Origin: Lates calcarifer
Lineage: Eukaryota; Chordata; Actinopteri; Centropomidae
Length of the DNA stretch: 64,000 nucleotides
Direction: 5' to 3'
Assembly (NCBI RefSeq): GCF_001640805.2
Contig: NC_066851.1
Coordinates: forward strand, 11,211,550 to 11,275,549
Shown here in pieces: positions 12,701-24,495 of the stretch (positions are counted from its first letter, which is position 1; every line of letters starts with the position of its first letter). Made by a program: the position numbers and the translations under genes. The notes beneath the pieces are model-generated. The model was given only the letters and a program-made list of their open reading frames with translations. It made no database searches and was not told the origin of the DNA.

Positions 12701-15700
12701 GGCCTCAGTTAACACAAGCTCTTCCACCAGCTGAGCTGCCTCAGTCAGTGTAGTGAGGAAGGATGGGTTAAAGCCACTCAGGCCCAGCTCCCATCAACAC
12801 TTTACCACATGCCACTATCATCCCACTCTAATCTGCGAATTCCATTTTCCAAACACCCCACCCCCCTACCCCTCCTTTGTCACATGCAGGAGGGAAAGAG
12901 TGAGAGAGGAAAGTGGGTCATCAGCAGTGCCACACTCTGCTGTAACATCAGAGACAGACGGGGACAAATGTCATCATCACATGCAGTCTTGTCTCGACTC
13001 CACTGCTACAAACAAATGGCGCTCCACCTGTTCAACAGCTAAAAGAAGTTGATACGCGCTCCAAACAGAAAGATATACTTTTGCAAGCGCAATGCCACAA
13101 CCCCCAAAATGTCACACACACACCCTCCCTGACTTGAAGGAGTAAAAATAAAAACACAGCCCCCCCCCCTTCTAAAAGAAGAAGCCAGTGCAAACAATCA
13201 CATGCACAAATGGAGTAATTGAGATCAAGTGGGGAGATGAGAAAGCAGGGACAGGATTTGAATAGGAGGCTGGCAGTGGCATCATGGGAGCTCTTCATTA
13301 TCTGTCATGAACACCAGAGTGTGCACAGACACGTGAGCTTCCCCTATCAGCTTCTCAGCTGCAGAGCATTCGCAGTTCATTTGTATGAGACTGCTACACT
13401 GCAAGGGAGCAGGGGTGAGGCTGGAGAAGGTGAGGGGGGTTGCTATGGAATATAATATAATATTAAAAGGAGGCTCTCCTCACATCAGGCACACCACCCT
13501 GCTTGTCTCATGAGGAATGGCTATTTTTGATCGTGTGTACAGCTGGGAGCGGAGGGCCAGCCTACAGCAACAACTTCCTCCTCAGTTTACCCTCCTAATC
13601 TCAGACCTGGTAGCAGAGTGGCAGAGAAGAACAGTGGTAAAAGGGGAAGGAGGTCACAGCAGTTCCCATCCTTGAAACAGTCTGTGACTAACTGTGTAAA
13701 TGGCGTGCACTGCTCAGCTGAGCTGCGCAGTAGGAAAAAAAGGTCCAGAGCAACGTGGTTTTCTGAGCAGTCTGAAAAACAACTTGTAGTTGTGAAGCAG
13801 CAAGAAAACTCAGCTCAAATATGAATGGTACGATGCACAATCTCTGCCATGAAAAAGCCTCAGTCCCAGAGAAAAAAAAACCTCTAAGCAGATATCAGGA
13901 ATCAAGTTCCACAAGGTGAGAGTAACCTGAACCAGAGGGCCTGTGGCCAGCGAGCTAAACTCTCAACAAATGTCTGAAATATTGGCCTCCAAGAGGTGCA
14001 GAGGTAAGCAGGTCCTCCAGCTTGTTTAGCAGTTTTGCATGGGAACCAAAGGCAGGAATGCAGGAAGGCCAACATGTTATACTGGATGTGGCAGTTTCTG
14101 GCAGGCACACTCTGCTGCAATAGTAAAAGAGCTATGAGGCCCCGCTAGGAACTGCAGTTATTGTACTGGAAATGTCAACATTAAGGTCTGCCAACAATAA
14201 TGTAAAGAGGCTTACTGTATGTTCCGTTAAGCTACTAAAATTATTTTTTAAAAACACCACAGTGCTGCTATGAAAGACTCTGTTTGGTTTTTCAAGATCT
14301 AAAACCTGCTGAGTTTAACAGCAATAGGAATTCAGAGCTACTTGGGTGCAGTGACAAAATTACTCATCACTTTCAGTTTCAATTATTCATTTGCATGCTT
14401 GTGTAAATTTCTGTCTAAAATATACATCAAAAGACAAGCAGGCATTTGTTCATTCCCACTGAGCGTCTCTCCATTAAATCACTCATTCATCTTCTGATCT
14501 GTTCTGTACCTTGCTGGCCTGTGGTGTGTTGAGGATGTGCACAGTGCTCGGCTTAACACCATTGGCTTTGGTCCTCCTGTATAGCGCAAATCTGCTTTTC
14601 CGTCTACCCCGATCTCCATTGGGCAGAGAGCCATTGTACCTGTCACAGAAAGAAGGGGGGAGGGGGGATGGAGGGAAAGGACAGCAAATTCACTGTTAAA
14701 TTGTTTATGAAAATGCAAACAGTTTCTGTAGCTGTAAAAACGATGTGTCCAATGAGATTTACAGGCAAAAATTCTTGTAATCATATAACAAGTAAACATG
14801 GAGAATTAGAAACATTTGTGCATTTTGAAAAGGAGCTTTGCCACGCATTACATCACTGGCAATCTAATGCACCCTATTAGCAAGCTACCTTGGATAATGT
14901 CTCTTATTACATAATGCACTCTGGTGCTTGTGATTTTGAGCGAGCTAGCTCTGTGTAAACTGCAGCTGTTCTTTTGCTCTGTGACCCAGGCAGGAACAGG
15001 TTTTAAGATGCACGTCAGGTTTGCTATCACTTTGGGTACACACACGGTCTGGGTGGAGAACTGGCTCACATGACTGAAACACATTCTCTCAAAGCTGAAT
15101 TTTATACACTGATACTTAAAGCTTTAAATACTTGATTTTAAAGCCTCAGCATATCCAGTGAAGCACCTAAGAGCCTTCTCTGTTTTCACCTCTCAATACT
15201 AGATTCTAGTTTTGCCCTTCTGTCTGCTGGGAGCCACCTAGCCTCGGCTGCTCCTTGTGAATGAAGAAACCACCTTCCGGTAGGACTGGTTCTCTCCCCA
15301 TCCACCAGCTGGTTCCTACAGCTGGGACACCCCATGCACTACTCCCATCCAACACACAGACCTTCTGTCACACGTTTACATGTAACCACAGTGTGCTGAA
15401 CAGACACTTCTACTCAACTGAAATATCTCTATTGAAAGCCTCAAGTTTGCATAGCAGTGCATTTCACAAGGGAATGAACTCTACCAACCGCCACATAATC
15501 TGACATTTCTACTCTTTGTCGCAACACAAATGCGACGGTAGCAACAAGAGCCTCCTTCTGCTCCCCCTACCTCCCTCCCAAGCTTGTCCACCTGTCCCAT
15601 GTCTCCACACGGCTGGCCAGGCATGGAAACACATGGTCCCAGTCAGCACAGTGCACAATGCTGGCCTGTAGGACAAGCCACCCACAGAGAGATATGGAGG

Positions 15701-18700
15701 CACTGGATGACACTGTGGACAGAACTACATCTAATACACTGACAGAAGGAGGAAAATAAGAAAATAATAGTGGATGGATTTACTGTTTTAGTGTTTAAAA
15801 TGTTTAAATTATCTCCTGTAGACTTCAGGCTTTATGTCTACTGTTGGTTGTTGTTAATGTTAAATTTGCTCCTGTGCTGTTTCTTAACCAAAGCTTGTAA
15901 ACATATTAATGATCTTGATCGTAAAGAAGAGCCATAAAGGACAGAAATATTGATGATCATTCATTAATAAGTACACTTTAAATCTAATTTAACAGTGTGC
16001 CAACTCGATACTCCAGTGTCATTAAGCTTGTCCTAGAAACTCCCCACCTAAATAAAGAGCAGCCACAGTAGGCCTACATATTGTTCAGATTTCTATTTAG
16101 TTGAGGGGGCCTATCTGCTGGATACCTGTGCCTGAATGTCTCACACACAGCACACAATCAGATGATATGCAGCTTAGCATTTTCGCCATGATGAATTCAA
16201 ACTGCAGAATATAACCGTGGCTCTCTGAGAAAAGGCACACATGCCTTCTATTATTCATCATTACACTGAGCAACAGTATTCTGTCATCCAGGAACCGCCA
16301 CCGTCACATTAGCTAGGACAGGCTCTTTAAAGCTGTGCTCCAAATAATTGTGATCGCTTTCCCTTTTGACCTGTGCCAGACAGACAGCGGATTTACCTTC
16401 CAATACTTAGGAGCAGGGATTAGAAGACTCTGGCGTATCACCTATCCTCCAGGGCTGCACTAAGGAGCCAACAGCACCTCCTACCTCTTATGCTGACATG
16501 AAAGGCTAGTGTTTGCAGAATGAGGAAGAGATATGCTGAGTTGTTATAATACTCATTAGCATGACACAGAGGCAGGGCTGCCTTAAAGGGTCACAGAAGA
16601 TGGCACAGGGGTCAGATGATGCTGCAAAGTAAGACTACAGGTCATTAGTGTTCCATATAGGTCAATCTAAACTTTACAAATTCATCTCCAGTACACCCTC
16701 ATTACATGGAGGCAGCCAGATTAGCAGAGTGAGTAAGGAGAGCATCAGTCAACTGACTCAGATTCAAGTTGCCAAGGCCTCAAGTATCCATCTGACTGAT
16801 ATGACCTTGCATAAGACACTGACACCACACCAGCTCCACCTAAACTCTGGCCTTGAGTTGTGGAGGGCAAAAGGATAACGTCTCTCCTTGGATGAATAAA
16901 AGAGGCCTCACCACGTCTCAAAACCCAGTGCCAGTTTGTACCAAAGATGTCCCCAAGTTGATTTGTACACTTCCTTTACCGAGCGTTTCTTTAGGGAGAA
17001 ATATACAAAGTTCAATCAATAGGCCCAGTCTCTCAGTCACAATGGACAGAGGAAGCTGAGTGAGGAGAGGCAAAGGCTGGGTCTGGATCAATCCATCCTT
17101 TCATTTCCAGGATACCCACACAGCCACCACCCCCCCTTCACTGACCAGCACCAAGCCAATCCACCCAGGCAGAGATGGGGGGCAGCCATGCAAGTAATAA
17201 GAGCCACCTCGGTCATGGCAACAAACCACTGAGGGAACTGCTGCTCAAACAAGCTTTGTTCCGTGCTGTCAGCTATCTTGTCTACCATCAGTTTTATCAA
17301 TGGGATGTGATGACATGGCAGTGATTATACACCCATCACATCTGATTCAAATATGTGTCTTTATGTCAGGAGAGAGAACAAAAGCATCAGCTTCAAACAC
17401 GCCACATGTTCAGCCTGGGGTAATAAGCAGTCAGCACTTTGTGTCCCTTGTAATAAGCAGTATGACTGTGAGTGTATGGGTGGAGGGCAAGGGACAAAAC
17501 CACACTCTAGCATGGCTGTGTATAATCTACATAAGCATCTCCTTTCAAATGCTTTAACAAACACTATCTAAATGCAATATCCCCCAGAAAAGACACCTAA
17601 AACAATGTTCACTTTAAGTTTCAATAACTTTAAAAGGCCAAACTCCAATCACTGATGAAACAGCAGGTGTTTTCCATCATCTGCTGCAGCTGCTACCCAT
17701 GACAGTTTATCAACATAAACATGCTTGTTTATAATGATAACTGGCTGCAGTTTTTCCTGAACAAGTCCAGAGAGAACACAGTAGAGGTTTTGAAATAATT
17801 CTGACGTAAACAAAGAAAGGCCACACCAGTATTTACTCTGTGGCAGGATGAGACACGTATACTAATACCACTATAACTGCCTTGTTTCTTTATTTAACTT
17901 TAACAGATTAAGGCTGTGTATTGTTTAAAATTTTGTAAGACAAATGCCAACATAGTTTCAGGACCAGTGCCAAAACTAGTGAAACTTTATTGAAAACAAT
18001 AACAGTGATTTTTCTAGAAAAGGCTTTTTTTTACTTAACAAAGGAAGCAAAAGTACCCACACATCAAATGTAGTCTAAACACAAAGCAAAACCTTTGCCT
18101 TAATAAAGTGGTTGGCAAAATATTGCCCAGGACCTTTTATCTATCTAATAAAAGAAAAAGTAAACAAGATCTGGCTAAGAATTGGTTCCAGCTTCTTAGT
18201 TGTTACGGTTTTCCACTTCTCTTAGTTTTACTGTAAACTTAATATGTTTGGAAACTGTAACTGTTGTGTTTCAGACATATCTGGGACCAGACAACTAATC
18301 AAGATAGTAATCAACAGACTTGTTGATAATAACATCAATTGTTAGGTGTAGTCCTATTTGACATTTTACCATACTCTGTTATGTTACTCTGTTATGGACT
18401 CATTTTATTTGAAGAAAAAAAAAAAGTATTGAGGTTCGATATCCAGTCCTACATAAGATTAGTAGCAAAACTTTAAGCACCAAGATTCTGGCGTTAACAT
18501 AAAGTACTAAACTCTGAGACAAAAAGTACTGTCAGGTTTACTGATATAAACAAAAACATACAGAGATGAAAACTACTAAATTATTCATAAGTACTCGTTA
18601 TCACTACCTTGCAGAACAGGTACCGTGACTAAAAAGAAGAAAACTGCTCTCACATCTCTGATGTGACAATACATACTATGAGAAAATATCTCCACAGAGA

Positions 18701-19910
18701 CTTTACCATACCATTTATCCTGGGGTAGCCTACCCTTTATCATCTGGGGTTATATCAGGCCATTGAGGGCAATATTGCAAATCAATGCACAGCACTGTTT
18801 TATGTCAATATTTTTGATATGATTTTGAATGTGATAAAGAACTTGATTTAGGAAGTGTTTGGTTTGCTGGATTAGCCAAGAACATTTATAACTTTGATAA
18901 TTTTATCCATAAACAGTTTCTCAACTAATTATATCACAATATACATATACTATTATAGAGGATATTATCTATATCCCCCACTCCTTGGGCTGATACTGCA
19001 AAGGCCTGGCAACAGTTAAGGCCTCCTACCTGACCAGCAGACATTAGAGAAAGTAGAGGAAACATCTTTTTGTTGGGATAAGCAAAGTACGTGATTTAAA
19101 ACCATTCAATGTAGCAACAATCTGTGAGACAAATCTGGCCTGTTGAAAAGAATACAAACCATGGCCTGGTAGTACATGTAAGCCAGACTACAGGAGTTGA
19201 GTGTTATGCAGATGTACAGTTGTATGGTCTGAGCTACAGATAGTATTTTAAAAAGGGAAGAACCCTGGGGGCTGGGGGAGGGGACCATTACCACTTCCGA
19301 ATTCCTTAAACCCCATGAATCCAGCTTTAAGGTAGGCAGGAGCACCCCGGTCAGAGTTGCTGAGTGTGAGATCCATTTCACCCGAGTTACTAAAGTCGCC
19401 CTGAACGTATCTATTTCCTGGACATCGGTATAGTCAGATGTAACGAGCCTGCTGTTTTACTCATTCCCGGTTATGAGGGAATTAAACGTCGCCACAGACT
19501 CGGTAAAACGAAAATGTACATTTCTGATTGCGCACGTGTCTGATTTGTGGAGTAACGTGAGCTGCGTGAATTTCTCATCGGGGCTTGATGTATTTTCTCA
19601 AGAATAGCTTTAGGTTTGTTTGTGTTTTAATAAAATCCATCCTCGGCTAAAATAGAATCAAATGACTGCAGATTCACACTTTATTTTTAAGAACTTACAG
19701 TCGCGTAGCTAAGTTGGCTATGTAAGTGCCCCCTTGAGAAACTTCCTAAAGATAAATACTCACTTTCACGTCACGTAAAAGTGACTACCAAGTAAAATTA
19801 TACCAAAATAAATACCACAACGGCTAAACTTACCCCAGCACCACTAGCTCCCCGTATTTCACTGGGTCTTTGGACGGGGCGCAGTGCTCCTCTTGGCTTG
19901 ACGAAAACAT
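9790..19910 (-). CDS. peli2: Pellino-2, E3 ubiquitin ligase of IRAK/TLR signalling
   Basis: Pellinos are cytosolic E3 ligases that bind and ubiquitinate IRAK kinases downstream of Toll-like and IL-1 receptors. Six coding exons (19834-19910, 14510-14639, 12013-12114, 10889-11086, 10533-10721, 9790-10368) join in phase to 424 residues; human pellino-2 is about 420. Residues 1 to about 280 form the FHA-like, phosphothreonine-binding part. The C-terminus has the RING-like cysteines and histidines (CGH 316-318, CPMC 339-342, CGHVC 373-377, CPFC 401-404). Pellino-2 rather than -1 or -3 is indicated by the QEEHCAP start, ITQSTISRF, EKAAKWKNPDGHMDG and CGDVYTLRETRSAQ. The start has an FSSSQEEHC N-terminus typical of the family. 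No break or missing ligand was seen. Intron 1 is over 5 kb. Confidence 0.95.
10369..10532 (-). other. peli2: last intron of peli2
   Basis: Donor GTCAGT follows GGCAAACTG; acceptor CTGCAG precedes GTGGAG. The junction restores the reading KLVENES, as in other pellinos. It separates the FHA-like exons from the exon carrying the whole RING-like domain. Confidence 0.85.
11292..11313. repeat. GT microsatellite in peli2 intron 3
   Basis: About eleven GT units within the intron between coding exons 3 and 4 of peli2. Confidence 0.9.
11764..11828. repeat. compound AC/ACC microsatellite in peli2 intron 3
   Basis: AC tract of about 64 bp interrupted twice by ACC at about 10-unit spacing. It lies in the same intron as the GT repeat at 11.29 kb but in the opposite dinucleotide orientation. 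Confidence 0.9.
12115..14509 (-). other. peli2: peli2 intron 2
   Basis: Intron of about 2.4 kb between coding exons 2 and 3. It holds a G10 run near 12400 and a C9 run near 13160. I see no coding exon or RNA gene in it. Confidence 0.7.
14640..19833 (-). other. peli2: peli2 intron 1
   Basis: The largest intron of peli2, about 5.2 kb, split within a glycine codon (GG|G). No supported gene lies inside it. A block near 16190-16480 is non-repetitive and reads like a conserved regulatory element; the remainder is AT-rich. Confidence 0.7.
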
Positions 19911-20119
19911 GAGGCTTCTGGCTTCACTGTGTAACGTTAGCTATACAGTAATAACAGCGGCCCAAACACCACCAGGAATTCCCTTCAAAAAACACGACAC
20001 GCTCTCATTTCAGGTAGTAGATCCAGCGGCATATGTCTGTGTGCCCCCAACGAATCCAGTTTTCTATAAATGAACTGGTCTCAAACTTCTTTACCGTGAC
20101 ATAGCAAAATGTAACTTAC

Positions 20120-20200
20120 TTGGCGGTCGAATCCGCTCTGAAGCAGATACAAAAACAGCGAGGAGCAGGGCCGGAACGTACCATTCTCTGCTTCTTTACT
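20120..20200 (-). promoter_or_regulatory. peli2: candidate peli2 5' UTR exon and promoter
   Basis: On the minus strand a good donor, GTAAGT, sits at 20119-20114 just after CGACCGCCAA, 200 bp upstream of the peli2 start codon in moderately CpG-rich DNA. This could end a non-coding first exon spliced to an acceptor just above the ATG. It is equally possible that transcription starts between 19911 and 20110 with no 5' UTR intron. Confidence 0.35.
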
Positions 20201-21243
20201 TTCTGTAGGGGGACTCCTTACCAACTCTAAATTTAAATGAGTGCTTCTGACCAAACTATATTGTATAGAATTATTTAAAGTTATTCAGCACAAGAACTGG
20301 AAAAATATATTGCGTTTAATTTATTCTTCAGTCAACAAAATAATCGAACTTAGAGTACAACTCTCATCTTGTACCACCTCACATGGTCCATGGATCGTAC
20401 CTTGTGTTATGTAAACAAAGAGTACAATCTGGGAATTCTTAAAGGGATCATACTTTTCCTGATATGTTTGCAAAGTTTCCAGCTTCCTATATCTAACAAG
20501 GAAAAGTTTTTACGCACTTTTTCGTCCCGACATTCTCCTCATATGCACATTCCAGGACACACCTCTGTTTCAGCAAACGGTTCTAAGGATCACATAATTT
20601 TATGAGAAATGAGTACTCTGTATAAAGTTTCACAGGCCTAAGTGAGCCCACTGAAGGTGGAGCAGTAATAGTGAGAAACACATGGTGAAAATAATCATCC
20701 TAGTACATTTCCTGACTGAGATCATTTGCAGAGTAAAAGGGTGGTGAAATTAAATTTGCTTACTTTGTTGGTGGCCCCCCAACCTCCACCCCACCCCAGG
20801 CCTTTTCAATGGCTTTATTTGATTATGACTTCACTGCAGTTGACTAATGCATGTGATTGATTATGCAACCTAATGACATCACCATTTATCTGCATGCCTG
20901 GAAGTTGTAAATTTTCACATTACCATTGCTGATTTTGACAATTTCATGCTGTTGTCAAGCTTCTTGTTTTCATCTTTCCTTTTGGATGAAGTTGGTTGCA
21001 AGCCTACAGACATAGGCTTATTTTTTCTGTGTATCTTATTAGTCACATAGCTGCATGGCCATGTGAGAAGATGCAAATCAATCTAATAATAACACTAATG
21101 TCTAGTAATTACGTTACTGCTAGCTTAAATTGCTTCTTCTGAGAATGACTCACAGACTTTCTAATGTAACCAAATGTCCACACCTTGTGTGAGGATGTCA
21201 AGAGCTCCTCAACCTCCAATATCCCACATGTCCAGTTGTTCTC

Positions 21244-21283
21244 ACGCCTTTCTGATGAATGTGCCACTTCATCAGGAAGGCGT
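21244..21283. repeat. inverted repeat, 16-bp stem and 8-base loop
   Basis: The arms 21244-21259 and 21268-21283 are complementary apart from one G-T position, separated by TGTGCCAC. The whole element is 40 bp. It is too short for a typical pre-miRNA and has no tRNA features. It could be a cruciform, the core of a miniature element, or chance. Confidence 0.7.
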
Positions 21284-21865
21284 CTCATCAACACTTTACT
21301 GCCTCTGTCTTGTTTTCACAAGAACCTATGTGGCTAGAGGTGCCCTGACTGCTTCAGCCCCCCTCAGTGGTCCTATGGCCTCTGCAATTATGTTTGAACT
21401 GGTGTTCAGTTTCAAAGTGCAATAACACCTGACATAAAAACAAAAGGTAGTAGGGTGTCACTGGGGGCCCAGGGAGGTACTTGCCTCCCCCACTCTTCTG
21501 TACCACACCTTAAATTCTGCAGTACAATAAGATACAACTTTGATGTATTTTTCCATTTATAAGCAATACATCTAAGATTAATCCATGGCATTTGTTGGTT
21601 CTGTTCATAGCTGCACATACTTGTCCATTAATAGTACAGAGGAGTGAACTCCAGCTTCTTCAGCAGTTGTGCACGGGGATCAAGCTGCATTAGGCCTTCA
21701 ACTACTAGGCCTAGGGGCTGGCCTTAAAGCCACGGGTTTAATGAATGTTTACTGCTCTTTTGTGTCACTGTCTCTTTCCGCTTTGCTTTCATCCACTGGG
21801 TATTGTCTGTGTAAAAGAGCACTACAGTCTTTTCTCTGTCTGTTTGACTCACCCTCCTGTATGCA

Positions 21866-21866
21866 G

Positions 21867-21895
<29 letters not shown>
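21866..21895. repeat. AC microsatellite
   Basis: About 14 AC units in the peli2-ktn1 intergenic region. Confidence 0.9.
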
Positions 21896-21898
<3 letters not shown>

Positions 21899-23511
21899 GA
21901 GTTGGGGGGTGGGGATCAAAGACTCTCTAGCACATACCACACTGATGGAGAGCAGATGCAGGGAGTGGGCTGCTTTGCTGAAGTTGCGCTGGCCTAGTGC
22001 AAGCACAAATCTATGTTTAGGAGGAGTCAAATGTTACCAGGCAAGAAGCATACAGAGCAGAGGCCTACTGCAAAAAATTGAGTTGTGCAATTGAGACTAA
22101 TAGCGTGAGCAATGGTGACATAGGAGACAAAGCCCCCATTAATTTCCTCACTGCTCTTTGGCAGACTTAACACATCAGACGTTCTATGGTAGTCATGAGA
22201 CTGTAAGTGTCTGACAAAGTGTAACCTCATATAGATTTACAATATCTCTCTGATTTCCCCCACAAGTTTGTCATTTACTGGCATAGGATGACATTTCAGG
22301 TTTTTCCAAGAACTGAGGCAATTACATGGAATAAAAAAAGAAAATGTTCCCCATCATAAATTTGTCAGTTTTTGAGATGATCATACAATGAAATTTTTTA
22401 CAAACAGCTTGTTACTTTTATTAAGAGCGATCACATTTAAACTCATGACTGTATATGAAGGATCAGCCACTCAAATGGGACTGTGTACATATGGTGCAAC
22501 AGCCTCCAGCAGCAGGCTGTGAAAGGCGCTCCCTGTGTGAGCTGGTTAACGACGAGTATGTTGAAGATGAAGTGCCGCCTGTTTCGTCGCGAGGTTTCCA
22601 TGAAGGTAAAAACCAGATCTCGAATCAGCTGACTGCAGCATGACAGTGTGGTAGAATGCGAGGAATGTGCTGATCCCATGTTGCTCGCGCCCCTGACCTG
22701 ACCCCCCCCCTGCCCGACACACACACACAGACACACAGCCAGCACAACAGTCCTGTTGTTTTAAAGGCCTTTTAACATGCAAAAGATGAGAGCAAGAGCT
22801 TTCTGTCCAGACACCCAAAGTCGAGTCCAGTGACACAGAACCTGTATTTATCCTTTCAGTATAATGAGCCAGTAATAGTAAAGATCAATCTTAATAACAT
22901 AAGAAAATCTCTACTCCTAGCACATCCATGCATCTTTGTACATCTCCTCATGTACTTTATGGGCTTACGGTGTATTTTCATACTCATCCACTCAATGTCA
23001 AGTGGCCACAACAGAGTAATGTTTTTCAACACCAAGGCAGGAGTTGCCCTTGGTAAACTTTGGATTATTTCAGATACCAGTTGCATTTTCACTTCCTTCA
23101 CTGATGGGAAATATTTTGTAAAACCTCATACAGGAGCTAACAGAATCCTGAGGGATTATACAACACGTTACCATCACAGGAAACTGGTCACACCCCAAAT
23201 GTTCCATAACTGAGGCTGCGCAGAGGTGTCAGCTATTGTCGGACAAAACACTTAACTGAAATAACACCACCGCAAGACAAACAAGTTTATGAGAAGTGTA
23301 CAGAGAAGTCAGGTGAATATTTTGCCAAGCAGAATATACCTGCCGGTAAAAGCTACATGAACGGAAACTTTGTAATTTCCCTGTGCACATTTATGTAATT
23401 CAGGAAATTTCAACTAAGGCTGTGTGCTGCCCCACAGTGGCAGGGAGAAAGAAGTGCAGTGGAAGAAAAAGAATCACCACAGGACCCTGGGCAGATTTAT
23501 CAAGCATCCCT

Positions 23512-24495
23512 TTTATTAACATCACCTGTTACAAAAAGAACAAAATCTTCAGTGTTAATGAACTTAGCAATAATATAGCGAGTGTTGATTACAGATGATA
23601 TGGGACGCTTATTCCTAGAGTAGTTGCAGTAGGATTTCAAAACCTCTACACTGTTGACCTGGACTTCTCCTTCCACAGCCAGGGTCATAGACTCCCTTCT
23701 CTCTGGAGCTGCAGCACAGACTTGACTACAATTTGTCCATGCATCTCCATAGTTACAGTCACGTAGTGACCCATCTGATATGCTGAGACCCCTACTGATC
23801 TCCCTTCTCCCACCCAATACTGAGCCAAGGTATGCATGGAGCTATGAATTCATGAATGCACAATGATGCACAGGTTGTGATAGTTTTCTGATCAGGAGGC
23901 AAACAGATCAACAACATAGTGTATTTCAGCAGGTACTAACTGGTACATTTAAACAATACATATCTTTAAGTTAAGAAAAAAGGACTGAAAATCCAAAGTT
24001 TGTTTAGTCAAGTTGGAAATTTGTATCACTGCCCTCTTGAGACAAATAACAACAAAAACTACTGCAGAATTCAAAAAGGATTTCATTGAAAAAATACAGG
24101 TGTTTTAAACAGGAATGGTTGCCACGCAGTTTAAATTATGCTGTATGTCATTTTTAAGTTTAGAATAAAATTAACCGGTGATGTTGCTGAAGAAGAGGAA
24201 TGTGGTGGGAGTGGAGTAGTGTCTGTTTTGGTACAGTGGCTGGAGTGTTTGGAATTAACAGTAACCTCTGCCTGCTCCTTTGTGGCCAACAGTGAGTCTG
24301 GGAGTGGTTTGCCAGCGCCTCGGCCAGAGTCAGTCGGAGGCTGCTTACAGTACAGGTGAGGTGACGGAGGTTGGGAGGGAGGAGGTGGCTGGGTGTGACC
24401 ATATGGTGTAAATGGTGATAGTGATGAGACCAAAGGTCAAAGGCGGTCTCTGTAGTGCAGTCAGGGTGGCTGCGTGGTGGTCTGTCGTCCTCTCA
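23512..24495 (-). other. ktn1: probable ktn1 3' UTR
   Basis: Sequence downstream of the ktn1 stop on the minus strand, up to a minus-strand AATAAA (plus-strand TTTATT at 23512-23517). This would give a 3' UTR of about 1 kb. No other good signal was seen nearer the stop. The end is inferred. Confidence 0.45.

Larger units (their letters stand above)
20201..23511. other. intergenic region between peli2 promoter and ktn1 3' end
   Basis: No supported gene. It contains a strong hairpin (21244-21283), an AC microsatellite (21866-21895) and a CpG-containing, exon-like stretch on the plus strand (about 22518-22604). Open frames are short and do not resemble known families. Confidence 0.6.

Noticed and set aside
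22830..23213. Plus-strand frame of 127 codons in the peli2-ktn1 gap
   Set aside because: Composition typical of random AT-rich DNA; no domain and no supporting promoter.
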